Assembly: GCF_003697845.1 (NCBI RefSeq)
Contig: NZ_RDQE01000016.1
Location: 1 to 59,030, forward strand
DNA from: Halobellus captivus
GTDB lineage: Archaea > Halobacteriota > Halobacteria > Halobacteriales > Haloferacaceae
Length of the DNA stretch: 59,030 nt
Reading direction: 5' to 3'
In this document: positions 26,127-35,465 of the stretch, piece after piece
Layout: every line of letters starts with the position of its first letter
Numbering within the stretch: position 1 is the first letter of the stretch
Notes under the pieces: model-generated
Seen by the model: the letters and a program-made list of their open reading frames with translations, nothing else
What the model was told of the DNA's origin: nothing
Databases searched by the model: none
Program-made: the position numbers and the translations under genes

Positions 26127-27701
26127 TCAGTCTAGCGGCTCCTCGAGTTCTGTTTCGACGGCTTCGAGTAACGTATCGGAGCGAAGGAGCGCCAGCATAG
26201 ATTCTATGTCTCGATGGATCGGCCGATCTCCATCTAGATGAGCAACGTGTTCGCGAACGATCTGGTAGGCAACGTTGGTCCCTACGCCGGGGGAACAGTC
26301 CTCAACGAAATCGATCGCCTGGGCCGCACAGGCCAGCTCGATCCCGACAACACGGAGCGTAGCCTCGACCGTTTCTCTGGCAACATAAGCGCTCTGTGCA
26401 CTCATGCTGACGTGGTCCTCCTGATTTCCGCTGACGGGGATGCTATCCATCGATGGACGCCCCTGCGAACGATTCGTACTCACGAGATCGGCTGCCGTGT
26501 ACTGTGCGATCATATAGCCCGACTGAAGGCCGCTCCCCGTGGTCAGAAACGGAGGTAAATGCGCCTCTTGCACGTTGGGGTTGAGCATTCGATCCATCCG
26601 CCGCTCCGAGATCGAGGCTAACTCCGCGAGACCGCTCGTGACATAATCCAGCCGCAAAGCCAACGGTTGTCCATGAAAATTCCCGCCAGAGAGGACAGCA
26701 GCCTGCGCAGTGCCGCTTGCGCGGTCGTCCGCGTCGTCTGCAGGAAATACGAGTGGATTGTCTGTCGCACTGTTGAGTTCCGTCTCAACGGCCTCGCGGA
26801 GGTGTTGAACCGAGTCGCGGACAGCACCGTGTACCTGTGGCAGACAGCGGAGCGAATATGCGTCCTGCACTCGGTCACAGTTACGGTGCGATTCGACGAT
26901 TTGGGAGTGTCGGGTGAGCCGACGAATGTTTCTCGCGCTTTCTGTTTGCCCCTGGTGTGGCCGGACGCGCTGGATGCTGGGGTGTGAGCTCGCGGTCGTG
27001 CTCATCGTCGCTTCCGTTGTCATCGCACCGGCGATATCTGCCGCCTGCATCGCACGTTCAGCATCACACACGACGAGCGAGGCTAACCCGACAGTCAGTT
27101 GCGTCCCGTTGATGAGCCCCAATCCTTCCTTTGCACGAAGCGTCACTGGGTCGATGTTCTTCCGCTTCAGAGCCTCGCCTCCCGGGAGCCGTTCCCCGTC
27201 CACAGTGGCTTCACCCTCTCCGGTGACGACGAGAGCGAGATGGGCGAGGGGTGCGAGATCGCCGCTCGCACCGAGGCTCCCCTTGGCCTTCACAACGGGA
27301 TGAACCGCTTCGTTTAGCATCTTCACGAGAACGTCAATGATCCGTTCCCGGACACCGCTATACCCTTTCACCAGCGCGTTGAGGCGGGTAACGAGCATTG
27401 CTCGGACCTCTTCTCGGGTGAGATCGCGGCCCGTCCCGGCAGCGTGGCTCCGAACGAGGTTTTGCTGGAGGCTTTCGATGTCGTTATCCGGTATCCGTTC
27501 CTGAACGAGTTCTCCGAACCCTGTATTCACACCGTAGACCGCCTCCCCGGATTCAACGATGTCGACGATGCGCTGGCGCGACTCCCGAACACCTTCACGG
27601 ACGTCCTCCGGGACTTGAACGGGGGCATCGTGGCGTGCGACGCGGTCAACGTCGCCTGGCGTAAGTGATTCCCCATCGACGACGACCGGGTCAGCAGTCA
27701 T
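26127..27701 (-). CDS. hutH: Histidine ammonia-lyase
   Basis: The 524-aa protein carries the MIO-forming triad in KGSLGASGDLAPLAHLAL. Other family motifs are YGVNTGFGELVQERI, GLINGTQLTVGLASL, QDAYSLRCLPQVHGA and SGGNFHGQPLAL. It converts histidine to urocanate and ammonium, the first step of histidine degradation. ATG 27701 overlaps the end of hutI by 11 bp; an alternative start at 27719 adds six residues. It is last in hutUGIH. The segment around MSTTASSHPSIQRVRPH matches the usual position of the lid loop but is less conserved. Confidence 0.95.
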   Translation of the reverse strand: MTADPVVVDGESLTPGDVDRVARHDAPVQVPEDVREGVRESRQRIVDIVESGEAVYGVNTGFGELVQERIPDNDIESLQQNLVRSHAAGTGRDLTREEVRAMLVTRLNALVKGYSGVRERIIDVLVKMLNEAVHPVVKAKGSLGASGDLAPLAHLALVVTGEGEATVDGERLPGGEALKRKNIDPVTLRAKEGLGLINGTQLTVGLASLVVCDAERAMQAADIAGAMTTEATMSTTASSHPSIQRVRPHQGQTESARNIRRLTRHSQIVESHRNCDRVQDAYSLRCLPQVHGAVRDSVQHLREAVETELNSATDNPLVFPADDADDRASGTAQAAVLSGGNFHGQPLALRLDYVTSGLAELASISERRMDRMLNPNVQEAHLPPFLTTGSGLQSGYMIAQYTAADLVSTNRSQGRPSMDSIPVSGNQEDHVSMSAQSAYVARETVEATLRVVGIELACAAQAIDFVEDCSPGVGTNVAYQIVREHVAHLDGDRPIHRDIESMLALLRSDTLLEAVETELEEPLD

Positions 27702-28911
27702 TGTGGACCACCTCACCATTCTTCACAACCGTTTGGACGTTTTGCACACCGAAATTATACGGGAGGTGCTGATAGTCGGGCACGTCGGCGACGACTAGAT
27801 CGCCTGGCGATCCCTCTCGAAGGGTTCCTAAGCCGTCCGTTCGGTCGATAGCGTTCGCAGCCGTTACAGTTGCGCTACGGAGGGCCGACGAAGGTGTCAT
27901 ACGCATACCGTTGCAGGCGAGTTCGATCGTGAATTCCATACTTTGTGAGTAACAGTTCGGATTGAAGTCGGTCGCGATAGCGACTGGGACGTCAGCTCCT
28001 TCGAAGGCCGGTGCATCTGCGTAGTCAGCTGCAAGCGAAAAGGCAGTCCCCGGCAAGAGAACGGGCGTTACGTTTGCCTCGCCGAGCGCCGTGATGTCCG
28101 CCTCGGTCGATTGTAGCAAGTGGTCCGCGCTCGTGGCCCCGATGTCGGCAGCCAACTGCGATCCGCCGAGTCGCTCAAACTCGTCGGCGTGTATTTTCGG
28201 CGTCAGCCCCTGTTCTACTCCAGCTTCGAGAACACGTCGGGACTGATCCACCGAAAAGACGCCCGCCTCACAGAAGACGTCACAGAACTCGGCGAGATCG
28301 TGTTTCGCCACGACAGGTAACTGCTCTTCGACGACACGGTCAACGTACTCTTCGGGAGCCGTGTCTTCAGGCACGGCGTGAGCGCCCATGAATGTCGGCA
28401 CCACGTCAATCGGATGCCGGCCGGCTGCCTCGTCGATTGCTTCGAGCATCTTTACTTCAGTCTCGACATCGAGTCCGTAGCCCGATTTTACCTCAGCGGT
28501 CGTCGTCCCATGGGCGAGCATGACGTCGAGCTGTGCGAGCAGGTTCTCGACAAGTTGGTCGCGAGAGGCGTCACGCGTCGCCCGCACAGTTCGTAAGATA
28601 CCGCCACCTTCCGCGAGAATGTCCTGATAGTCCGCCCCCGCGAGTTTTGCAGTGAATTCATCGGCACGATCGCCCGCGAACGCAGCATGTGTGTGTGGGT
28701 CGACGAATCCGGGAAGCACCGTTCTGCCGGCAGCGTCGACCGCGTCCGTCGCATTCTCGGGGGGGTGGTCGCGTGTAACTTCCTCGGTCGACCCGATCGC
28801 GGTGACGACACCGTCTTCGATTGCCACGGCACCGTCTCGGAACGTTACCATCTCGCCGTCGTCCGTCGGATTAGCAACCTGGGCCGCGTCGTGGACGACA
28901 AGGTCGGTCAT
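27691..28911 (-). CDS. hutI: Imidazolonepropionase
   Basis: The 406-aa amidohydrolase has metal ligands in [31 protein letters not shown] is the substrate loop, [12 protein letters not shown] contains the third His, and [12 protein letters not shown] carries the catalytic Asp. It hydrolyses 4-imidazolone-5-propionate to N-formimino-glutamate. ATG 28911 overlaps the hutG stop by 4 bp, so translation is coupled within the operon. Confidence 0.95.
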   Translation of the reverse strand: MTDLVVHDAAQVANPTDDGEMVTFRDGAVAIEDGVVTAIGSTEEVTRDHPPENATDAVDAAGRTVLPGFVDPHTHAAFAGDRADEFTAKLAGADYQDILAEGGGILRTVRATRDASRDQLVENLLAQLDVMLAHGTTTAEVKSGYGLDVETEVKMLEAIDEAAGRHPIDVVPTFMGAHAVPEDTAPEEYVDRVVEEQLPVVAKHDLAEFCDVFCEAGVFSVDQSRRVLEAGVEQGLTPKIHADEFERLGGSQLAADIGATSADHLLQSTEADITALGEANVTPVLLPGTAFSLAADYADAPAFEGADVPVAIATDFNPNCYSQSMEFTIELACNGMRMTPSSALRSATVTAANAIDRTDGLGTLREGSPGDLVVADVPDYQHLPYNFGVQNVQTVVKNGEVVHNDC

Positions 28912-29822
28912 GCTGACCACCCCGAGAGGAAGTGCGCCACGGTACGTGCTGCAGCGTCAACAGTTCGTCCATCAGTATCGAGTGGTGGCGCACACTCGAC
29001 AAGTTCGAAGCCCCCAATTCGTTTGTCCTCGGCGACGAGACGAATAAGGCGGAACAGTTCACGTGGCAGCAACCCTCCGGGTGTTGGGGCGCTAGAACCA
29101 TCATAGATCGCATCAAGCACGTCGATATCGACACTACAATAGATTCGGTCGACGTTGTCGAGCCCGGAGAGTGCCCGATCGACGGCTTCGGGAAGATCAG
29201 CCGTTACCTCCTCGGCAGTTACGACCGTTCCTCCATTCTCACAGACGTACTCGTGATAGGCCGTACTCGTCTCGAAGTGTCGAGCACCGATACAGGCGTA
29301 GCTGTCGAGGCCGGCTTCGTGTAACTGGCGGTAAGGCGTCCCACTCGTCGGACCATCTCGGACCTCTCGAACGTCAAGATGGGCATCAACGTTGAGCACG
29401 CCGACGCTCGAATCCTCGAGTAGCGGGGAGACATTCGGGACGGTCAGTGAGTTGTCGCCGCCGAGGAAGACGGGTAGTGCGTCAAGTGCATGAATCGATT
29501 CCGTAACCCCCCGTATCGCGTCCTGCACCTCGCCAACTGAACCTGCTGGGATGTCGACATTCCCGAGATCAGCGACGCTTTCGACGGGGCCTATATCGAA
29601 GTGATGGGTCTTCATCCCTGCCAGCGCGTTCCGGAGAGCTTCGGGACCCTCAGCGGCGCCACGCCTGGAGATAACCGCGCCGTCGTACGGCTCGCCGAGG
29701 AGGACTACATCGAACTCACCAGCGGTGTCGAGGTCGGCTGGGCTGACAACGTCGCCGAACTGTTCATCTACGGGGTCAGATGACGACCCAGCCCATCCCG
29801 ACGGTGCAGTGAGGCCTGTCAT
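28908..29822 (-). CDS. hutG: Formimidoylglutamase (arginase family)
   Basis: The 304-aa protein belongs to the ureohydrolases: [23 protein letters not shown] and [14 protein letters not shown] mark the dinuclear metal site, and [13 protein letters not shown] the late Glu. It would release formamide from N-formimino-glutamate, giving glutamate. In the first motif the usual metal-binding His (GGDHS) is Asn here. The third motif lacks the common Pro. Overlaps of 4 bp on both sides place it second in hutUGIH. Confidence 0.9.
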   Translation of the reverse strand: MTGLTAPSGWAGSSSDPVDEQFGDVVSPADLDTAGEFDVVLLGEPYDGAVISRRGAAEGPEALRNALAGMKTHHFDIGPVESVADLGNVDIPAGSVGEVQDAIRGVTESIHALDALPVFLGGDNSLTVPNVSPLLEDSSVGVLNVDAHLDVREVRDGPTSGTPYRQLHEAGLDSYACIGARHFETSTAYHEYVCENGGTVVTAEEVTADLPEAVDRALSGLDNVDRIYCSVDIDVLDAIYDGSSAPTPGGLLPRELFRLIRLVAEDKRIGGFELVECAPPLDTDGRTVDAAARTVAHFLSGWSA

Positions 29823-31561
29823 TCGTCCTCACGCATCGGGATGCGAACGTCCGAAGTAGTTGCTTCGTCAAGCGCTTCCTCATACCCAGCGTCGGCATGC
29901 CGGATAACCCCCATACCGGGGTCAGTCGTAAACACACGTCGGGCCTTATCAGCGGCGAGGTCTGACCCGTCGAGGACGACGTGGTTGTTCGTGTGGAGGG
30001 AGTTACCGATACCGACACCACCCCCATCGTGGACGCTGACGATGTCGGCGCCAGCAGCGCAGTTGAGCAGGGCATTAAGGATTGGCCAATCGGCCACGGC
30101 GTCCGAACCATCTTGCATCGCCTCGGTTTCTCGGTTCGGACTGGCCACGCTGCCAGCATCCAGGTGATCGCGTGTGACAACAACTGGGGCGGCGATCTCG
30201 CCCTCGGCGACAAGTTCGTTGATCCGGAGTGCGAACCGCGCCCGCTCGGTCAGGCCATCGTCGCTCTGGTAGCCAAGCCAGCAGACGCGGCTGGGGAGCC
30301 CCTGGAACGAGACCTGTTCCTGTGCGAGGTCTATCCAGCGATGCAGCTGATCTTTTTCAGGGAAGAGCTCCTTGACAGCCTCGTCAGTCCGGTGGATGTC
30401 CGCTTCGTCTCCTGAGAGGGCAACCCAGCGGAACGGTCCCTTCCCCTGGCAGAACAGGGGTCGGATATACGCCGGAACGAACCCCGGGAAATCGAACGCG
30501 TTTGTTACGTCCCGATGTTCCTCGACCTGTCCACGGATGTTGTTTCCATACTCGAAGGCTACTGAACCTCGCTCTTGCATTTCGAGAATGCCCTCGACGT
30601 GACGTTGCATCGTGTCGAGGCTCTCTTCGACGTATCGATCAGAGTCTGCCTCACGTAACGCGTCAGCCTCTTCGATAGTATACCCCGCGGGGTAGTACCC
30701 TTCCAGTTCATCGTGTGCGCTCGTTTGGTCCGTGACGATATCCGGGACGAAATCACGCTCGAGCAGGCCGTCGAACATATCGGCAGCGTTCATGTGGAGC
30801 GCGATTGAAAGTGGCTCGCCACTCGCTTCCGCGTCTTCGGCCAGCTCGATAGCCTCGTCAAGGTCGTCCGTCTTCTCCATACAATAGTCCGTCTCGAGTC
30901 GCCTGTCGATCCGATTTTCGTCGACCTCGGCCGCAATACATACACCGTGATTCATCGTCACGGCTAGCGGTTGGGCACCACCCATGCCACCGAGCCCGGC
31001 GGTGACCGTGATTGTCCCTTCGAGCCCTTCCCGCTCAGGGAAGTGTTGACGGGCGGCCTCGGCCAGCGTCTCGAAGGTTCCCTGAATAATGCCCTGAGTT
31101 CCGATATATGCCCACGAACCGGCGGTCATCTGGCCGTACATAATGAGCCCCTTCGATTCGAGTTCGTGGAAGTGTTCCCAGTCGTCCCAGGCGCCGACCA
31201 GGTTCGAGTTCGCAATAAGCACCTGTGGCGAACGCTCATGCGTCTTGAACCGTCCGACTGGTTTGCCCGACTGGATCAGGAGGGTCTCGTCGTCCGCAAG
31301 CGTTCGGAGCTCCGAGAGGATAGCATCGTACGCATCCCAGCTCCGGGCTGCCCGACCGGTGCCGCCGTACACCACGAGATCCTCTGGCTTCTCTCCGACT
31401 TCCGGATCAAGGTTGTTGTTGAGCATTCGGAGCGCGGCTTCCTGCCGCCATCCTTCACACTCGATATCGGTTCCAGTTGGTGCGCCCTGGTAGCCGAACC
31501 ACTCCGAGGATGGGGTTCCGATATCATGCGTCGAGTCAGAATCGGCCTGTTGTCGTTTCAT
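29819..31561 (-). CDS. hutU: Urocanate hydratase
   Basis: The 580-aa protein matches urocanase. [20 protein letters not shown] is near the N-terminus, [18 protein letters not shown] follows, [16 protein letters not shown] is the NAD-binding region, [17 protein letters not shown] comes mid-protein and [16 protein letters not shown] near the C-terminus. It hydrates urocanate to imidazolonepropionate using tightly bound NAD+. It is the first gene of hutUGIH. It starts about 90 bp from the divergent HTH_10 gene, and the gap holds a dyad centred near 31610. A TATA-like CTAAATTATC on the minus strand is about 25-35 bp upstream of the ATG. Confidence 0.96.
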   Translation of the reverse strand: MKRQQADSDSTHDIGTPSSEWFGYQGAPTGTDIECEGWRQEAALRMLNNNLDPEVGEKPEDLVVYGGTGRAARSWDAYDAILSELRTLADDETLLIQSGKPVGRFKTHERSPQVLIANSNLVGAWDDWEHFHELESKGLIMYGQMTAGSWAYIGTQGIIQGTFETLAEAARQHFPEREGLEGTITVTAGLGGMGGAQPLAVTMNHGVCIAAEVDENRIDRRLETDYCMEKTDDLDEAIELAEDAEASGEPLSIALHMNAADMFDGLLERDFVPDIVTDQTSAHDELEGYYPAGYTIEEADALREADSDRYVEESLDTMQRHVEGILEMQERGSVAFEYGNNIRGQVEEHRDVTNAFDFPGFVPAYIRPLFCQGKGPFRWVALSGDEADIHRTDEAVKELFPEKDQLHRWIDLAQEQVSFQGLPSRVCWLGYQSDDGLTERARFALRINELVAEGEIAAPVVVTRDHLDAGSVASPNRETEAMQDGSDAVADWPILNALLNCAAGADIVSVHDGGGVGIGNSLHTNNHVVLDGSDLAADKARRVFTTDPGMGVIRHADAGYEEALDEATTSDVRIPMREDE

Positions 31562-31584
31562 GTGTATGTGTACCTAGGAATAGT

Positions 31585-31635
31585 CGACCGATAATTTAGG
31601 TTCTCCTTTTGGAAATGATTTTAAATAATCGGTCG
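31585..31635. promoter_or_regulatory. Divergent hut promoter with 14-bp inverted arms and central TCC-N4-GGA
   Basis: CGACCGATAATTTA (31585-31598) and TAAATAATCGGTCG (31622-31635) pair at 13 of 14 positions. Each arm contains the TATA-like element of one divergent gene. Between them, TCCTTTTGGA (31604-31613) resembles the TCCATATGGA palindromes near the dioxygenase. The layout suits shared control of hutU and the regulator by the regulator itself. Confidence 0.65.
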
Positions 31636-31647
31636 GAATATCCACCC

Positions 31648-32292
31648 ATGTACAAGGCGGTATTCCGGATCAAAAGCGATAGTCCCTATGCAAGCTCGAC
31701 GTCGCATAACAACACCCAGATCGAGCTATGGTGTAACGACCACTGTGACTTACTTCATATCGCTGGCGACCAACAAGAGGAAGTTATCGAACACGTCAGT
31801 TCGGAGGTTGGCGTCCGCGAACGGATCGAAAATGATGGCGGCCAGACCGTGATCACTGAAGCTTGCCTGAAAGAATATGGGGACGACTATATTGAGGCCC
31901 ATCTCGCCGCGAATGACTGCCTTCTCCTTCCCCCGCTCAGATACGAATATGGCGCGAAAGTTGTCCGCGTGCTGGCGCTCGACCCAGCAAATCTCTCCAG
32001 ATTGTACAAAGACATCTCGGCGGAATATGAAGTGACGGTTGAGTCTAAGAAGGAGTTGACAACCGTCAGATCAGAGACGCCCGTGCTGTCAGCCAGCACG
32101 TTTCTTCCGTCACTTTCCGATCGGCAGCGGGATGTGTTCCTTACTGCGTTCGAGCAGGGATATTATCAGATTCCTCGCGAAACGACGACGAGTGAGATCG
32201 CTGATACCGTGAGTGTTGGTCGCCGGACAGTTGAACACCACCTAAGACGTGCCGAAGAGGAGCTTGCAAAATCATTTGTAGAGTACCTATAA
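31648..32292 (+). CDS. HTH_10 regulator divergent from the hut operon
   Basis: The 214-aa protein is a clear paralogue of the 22152-22796 regulator, starting MYKAVFRIKSDSPYASSTS and sharing ELWCNDHCDLLHI and VVRVLALDPANLS. It ends in the HTH_10 domain LSDRQRDVFLTAFEQGYYQIP with IADTVSVGRRTVEHHL. ATG 31648 fits a leaderless transcript from TTTAAATAAT at 31619-31628; an in-frame ATG at 31609 lies before that TATA-like element. Position strongly suggests it controls hutUGIH, probably in response to histidine or urocanate. The ligand is inference. Confidence 0.88.
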   Translation: MYKAVFRIKSDSPYASSTSHNNTQIELWCNDHCDLLHIAGDQQEEVIEHVSSEVGVRERIENDGGQTVITEACLKEYGDDYIEAHLAANDCLLLPPLRYEYGAKVVRVLALDPANLSRLYKDISAEYEVTVESKKELTTVRSETPVLSASTFLPSLSDRQRDVFLTAFEQGYYQIPRETTTSEIADTVSVGRRTVEHHLRRAEEELAKSFVEYL

Positions 32293-32337
32293 GAAAATCT
32301 TAAAGAGGATATCAGTTTGATAGTTATTTTCTCATCC

Positions 32338-32406
32338 GCCCTGTTAAAATTTTCTTCTTCAGACACATTCTCATCTGAAACAGCTGGTCGATGAGAGATA
32401 CGTATT
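32338..32406 (+). repeat. Copy of the dispersed IS-end-like repeat
   Basis: GCCCTGTTAAAAT is followed by CAGACACATTCTC and CAGCTGGTCGATGAGAG. It resembles the reverse complement of 56690-56760 through its whole length and 8448-8493 in its inner part. It sits just downstream of the hut regulator without any transposase. Confidence 0.55.
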
Positions 32407-32868
32407 GACTGATCCAAGTAGAGATGAACTCGTCATTCATATTTACTCTGGGAGACGACATTCAACCACTGTTCCATTCCGAGGTGATTCGTTTTCCTCG
32501 GAGGTTCGCCGAATAACGTACTCCGTGACATAATATTGGACAGGTATCCAACGCAGGGTCTCAGAGACAGAACCACCGAGTGGATATATAACGAGCAGGA
32601 CAGGTGTCCCATTAACATCGAAATACGCTCCCGGCGGAGATCCATTATTAAGTGAAGCATTTGGTGGAAGGTTTTCAATCAATTGTCTGTAGTGATCCGT
32701 AGAAGAGGTAATATATTCTTCATAGCCCAAATCTGCGGCTGATTTTAATACTTCTTGGAATCTCTGGTCTTCGATTTCATCAATCGATATGTACTCAAAA
32801 TCATCGGGTACCGCACTCTCATCAATATCTATTCTGGATGTATCTTTTGGGATGCCATCAGAATCAAC

Positions 32869-33558
32869 CGTCGTGTTAAGTTAAGCATGATTCCACCAGA
32901 CGGCGTGGGCTTGCAACCACGTTTCCGCGGTCGGTGGATCGACGTGGCTGAAACAGTTTGAAAACGAAGAGGTTCGTCGTTGTACTTCTCTAAAGACACG
33001 TTCGACTGAATTTCTGAAGCCGTGTTGTTCGACGCGGTAGCTGTAGTTTTCGCGGCGGAGACCACCGATCAGATCGTCTGCGTCATCAACGAGAAACAGA
33101 GCATCTTCGACATCGTGTTTCTTAGCTAATTCGGTGAGAAATTCTCGTGCGATCGGAATCGTGTACGTCGGAAACAGCCGTGAATGAAGGATTCTGTTCG
33201 TTTCAGGATCGACGGCAGCGTACAGCCAGTACTGCTCGTCGTTGATCCGGATCGCTTTCTGATCGACCGCAACGCGATCCGGGCTCTCACCATCAGCTGG
33301 CTGTAGATCGGCTTTCTGCACCCAATTGTGAACAGCAACACGACTTCGACTGACACCCAACTCCTCAAGAAGAATAACTGTATTCGAAAGTGATAGACCA
33401 GCAAGGTGGTGGCGAATACCCTTTTCAATGATCTCGCGGGGTGTCCGCTCTCGCTCCACAAAATCCAAGTCGATCCACTCGGTAGAGCCGGTGAGGCGGT
33501 CGCTTTCGGGCATAGGAATTCGAAAGATCGACCGCCTCAGTCTTAACTTAACACCGCG
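32869..33558 (-). mobile_element. Intact IS6-like ISH element (copy A) with 8-bp target duplication
   Basis: The element is 690 bp, flanked by GAATCAAC at 32861-32868 and 33559-33566. Its ends share GTGTTAAGTTAAG just inside four variable bases (CGTC and CGCG). It carries one transposase gene. The single-gene size and 8-bp duplication match the IS6 family. Confidence 0.85.
32881..33513 (-). CDS. IS6-like transposase (copy A)
   Basis: The 210-aa DDE transposase has an N-terminal HTH-like region (SNTVILLEELGVSRSRVAVHNW). Catalytic residues fall in VAVDQKAIRI (first Asp), LFLVDDADDLI (second Asp) and RVFREVQRRTSSF (Glu). Length is normal for haloarchaeal IS6 enzymes, and the frame is open end to end. 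It may be active, because the target duplication is perfect. Confidence 0.9.
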   Translation of the reverse strand: MPESDRLTGSTEWIDLDFVERERTPREIIEKGIRHHLAGLSLSNTVILLEELGVSRSRVAVHNWVQKADLQPADGESPDRVAVDQKAIRINDEQYWLYAAVDPETNRILHSRLFPTYTIPIAREFLTELAKKHDVEDALFLVDDADDLIGGLRRENYSYRVEQHGFRNSVERVFREVQRRTSSFSNCFSHVDPPTAETWLQAHAVWWNHA

Positions 33559-33605
33559 GAATCAACTTCGAATGCCTCTAAATCCAGGATCATTTCAGTG
33601 TGGGG

Positions 33606-34226
33606 GTGTTCAGATAAGGATGAAGAGTGAAGCGGTTCGTTTTCTGAGTGATCTATGCCCGAAAACGACCGCCTCAATGAGTATTTGGACGAGATTGAAT
33701 TAGAGTTTGTGGAGAAGCAACACCGAAGCTGTTGATGAAACTCAGTATTCAGCTGCATTTAGCAGGATTGTCGCTTTCGAATACTGTCTTGTTTCTTGAG
33801 GTTTCGGTGTTGAACGGACACAGTCGACTGTCCACAATTGGGTTCACAAAGCAGATCTACAGCCCGAATCTGGCCGGAACCCGGATCACGTTGCGATTGA
33901 CGAGACCGTGATCCGATTCAACGGCCAAGAATACTGGCTGTACGCTGCTGTCGACCGACATACAAACGAATTACTGCATACACAGCTTGAGCCCACGACA
34001 GATACCGTTCTCGCACGTCAGTTTCTCGATGCACTTCAGAAGAAACACGACGTCGAAGACGCTATTTTTCTCGTCGATGGCTCCCCATCACTCCAGAGTG
34101 CCTGCCACCGAGAAGGACTCCGCTTCCAGTACCAAGAACACGGGAAGCGAAATAGTTCCGAACGTGTCTTTTGCGAAGTAAAACGTCGAACCTCTTCGTT
34201 CTCAAATAGCTTTAGCAACGCTCACG
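33606..34226 (+). mobile_element. IS6-like ISH element (copy B), right end missing
   Basis: The left end is GTGTTCAGATAAGG, identical in type to the ends of copy E. The 3' part is cut off at 34226, where copy C begins. About 70 bp are missing compared with the 690-bp copy E. Confidence 0.75.
33655..34226 (+). pseudogene. Frameshifted, truncated IS6-like transposase (copy B)
   Basis: ATG 33655 opens MPENDRLNEYLDEIELEFVE, then the frame breaks near 33715. It breaks again near 33800, where GAGGTTTC replaces the GAGGTATTC of copy E. From there HNWVHKADLQPESGRNPDH, FLVDG and RVFCEVKRRTSSFSNSF are readable. Copy C replaces the last ~30 codons. The closest relative in the window is the transposase of copy E, and the product is inactive. 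Confidence 0.85.
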
Positions 34227-34917
34227 GGTCGCGTTAAGTTAGAGGATGAGGCGCTCGACTTTAGAGTGTCTATGGCCGAAACCGAGCGCCTCAGCGAATG
34301 TATCGCGTGGATCGACTTGTCGTTTGTGGAGCAAGATCGAACGCCGCGATGGGCGATTGAAGTAGGGATCCGCTGTCATTTGGACGGTATGTCACTGCAT
34401 GAGGTAAGTAAGCATCTTGAACTATTTGGGATCGATCGGAGTCACGTCGCTATCCATAACTGGGTTCATAAAGCCGATCTACAGCCGATCTCGACCGTCC
34501 CCGAGGATCAACTCGCGGTTGACGAAAAGATGATCCGCCTCCACGGCCAGAAGTTCTGGCTGTACGGCGCGGTTGATCCACAGACGAACGAAATCCTTCA
34601 CGTGAGCCTCTATCCGACCGCAAATAAACAGACAACACGATGGTTTCTGACTAAGCTACACCGGCGCTACCAGCTCGATAGCGTGGAATTTCTCGTCGAT
34701 GACGCAGACTATCTCGGATCGGTTCTGGCTGAAGACGGCTATCGATTTCAAATCATTCAACATGGAAATAGAAATGCCATCGAACGTGTATTTTGGGAAA
34801 TAGAACGACGAACATCATCGTTTGCGGATAGTTTCAGCAATGTCGCGCTAGAGACAGCTCAAAATTGGCTCGAAGCCTTTGCCGTCTACCACAATTCACG
34901 CCAAAGTTAACGCGACC
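34227..34917 (+). mobile_element. IS6-like ISH element (copy C), complete
   Basis: Ends are GGTCGCGTTAAGTTAG and, inverted, AGTTAACGCGACC; length is 691 bp. The flanking 8-mers do not match, so its neighbours have been rearranged since insertion or it arose by recombination. Confidence 0.75.
34272..34910 (+). CDS. IS6-like transposase (copy C)
   Basis: The 212-aa transposase belongs to a different subtype from copies A/D and B/E: MAETERLSECIAWIDLSFVE at the start, then SHVAIHNWVHKADLQP. Catalytic positions are in LAVDEKMIRL, EFLVDDADYLG and RVFWEIERRTSSF. The frame is complete. ATG 34272 matches the start of the relatives; an in-frame ATG two codons earlier is possible. Confidence 0.9.
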   Translation: MAETERLSECIAWIDLSFVEQDRTPRWAIEVGIRCHLDGMSLHEVSKHLELFGIDRSHVAIHNWVHKADLQPISTVPEDQLAVDEKMIRLHGQKFWLYGAVDPQTNEILHVSLYPTANKQTTRWFLTKLHRRYQLDSVEFLVDDADYLGSVLAEDGYRFQIIQHGNRNAIERVFWEIERRTSSFADSFSNVALETAQNWLEAFAVYHNSRQS

Positions 34918-34921
34918 TATT

Positions 34922-35465
34922 CGGTCGTGTTAACTTAGGCATGGTTCCACCAGACGGAGTGGGCTTGTAACCATGTTTCTGCGGTTGCTGGATCGACGTG
35001 ACTAAAACAGTTTGAGAACGAAGAGGTTCGTCGTTCTACTTCTCTAAAGACACGTTCGATTGAATTTCTGAAGTCGTGTTGCTGGACGCGGTAGCTGTAG
35101 TTCTCCTGGCGGAGACCGCCGATCAGATCGTCTGCGTCATCAACGAGAAATAGAGCGTCTTCGACATCGTGTTTCTCGGATAACTCAGTGAGAAACTCTC
35201 GAGCAATCGGGATCGTATATGTCGGAAATAGCCGAGAATGGAGGATTCTGTTCGTTTCTGGATCGACAGCAGCGTACAGCCAGTACTGTTCGTCGTTAAT
35301 ACGAATCGCTTTCTGATCGACCGCAACGCGATCCGGGCTTTCACCTCAGCTGGCTGTAGATCGGCCTTCTGTACCCAGTTATGAACGGCGACACGACTCC
35401 GCTCGACACCCAAATCTTCAAGAAGCGTAACTGTATTTAAAAGTAATAGTCCTGCAAGATGCCTC
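34922..35465 (-). mobile_element. IS6-like ISH element (copy D), truncated
   Basis: The end GGTCGTGTTAACTTAGG and the interior match copy A. The half containing the transposase start was removed at 35465, where copy E begins. Confidence 0.75.
34935..35465 (-). pseudogene. Truncated, frameshifted IS6-like transposase (copy D)
   Basis: The sequence follows copy A closely from the stop at 34935. A 2-bp deletion at about 35345 (TCACCTCAGC against TCACCATCAGC in copy A) shifts the frame. The N-terminal ~40 codons are missing. Readable parts include HNWVQKADLQP and the catalytic core in two frames. It is inactive. Confidence 0.85.

Larger units (their letters stand above)
32443..33593 (-). pseudogene. 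150-codon gene of unknown function split by an IS element
   Basis: The 3' part reads leftwards from 32868 to a stop at 32443. The 5' part runs from ATG 33593 to 33559. Removing the 690-bp element and one copy of the 8-bp duplication GTTGATTC (minus strand) gives a continuous 453-nt frame. It starts MILDLEAFEVDS and continues DGIPKDTSRIDIDES. The protein is acidic with no transmembrane helix. A segment GSPPGAYFDVNGTPVLLVIYP resembles a small beta-rich domain. Family unknown. The 5' flank is cut by a second IS at 33606. Confidence 0.75.
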
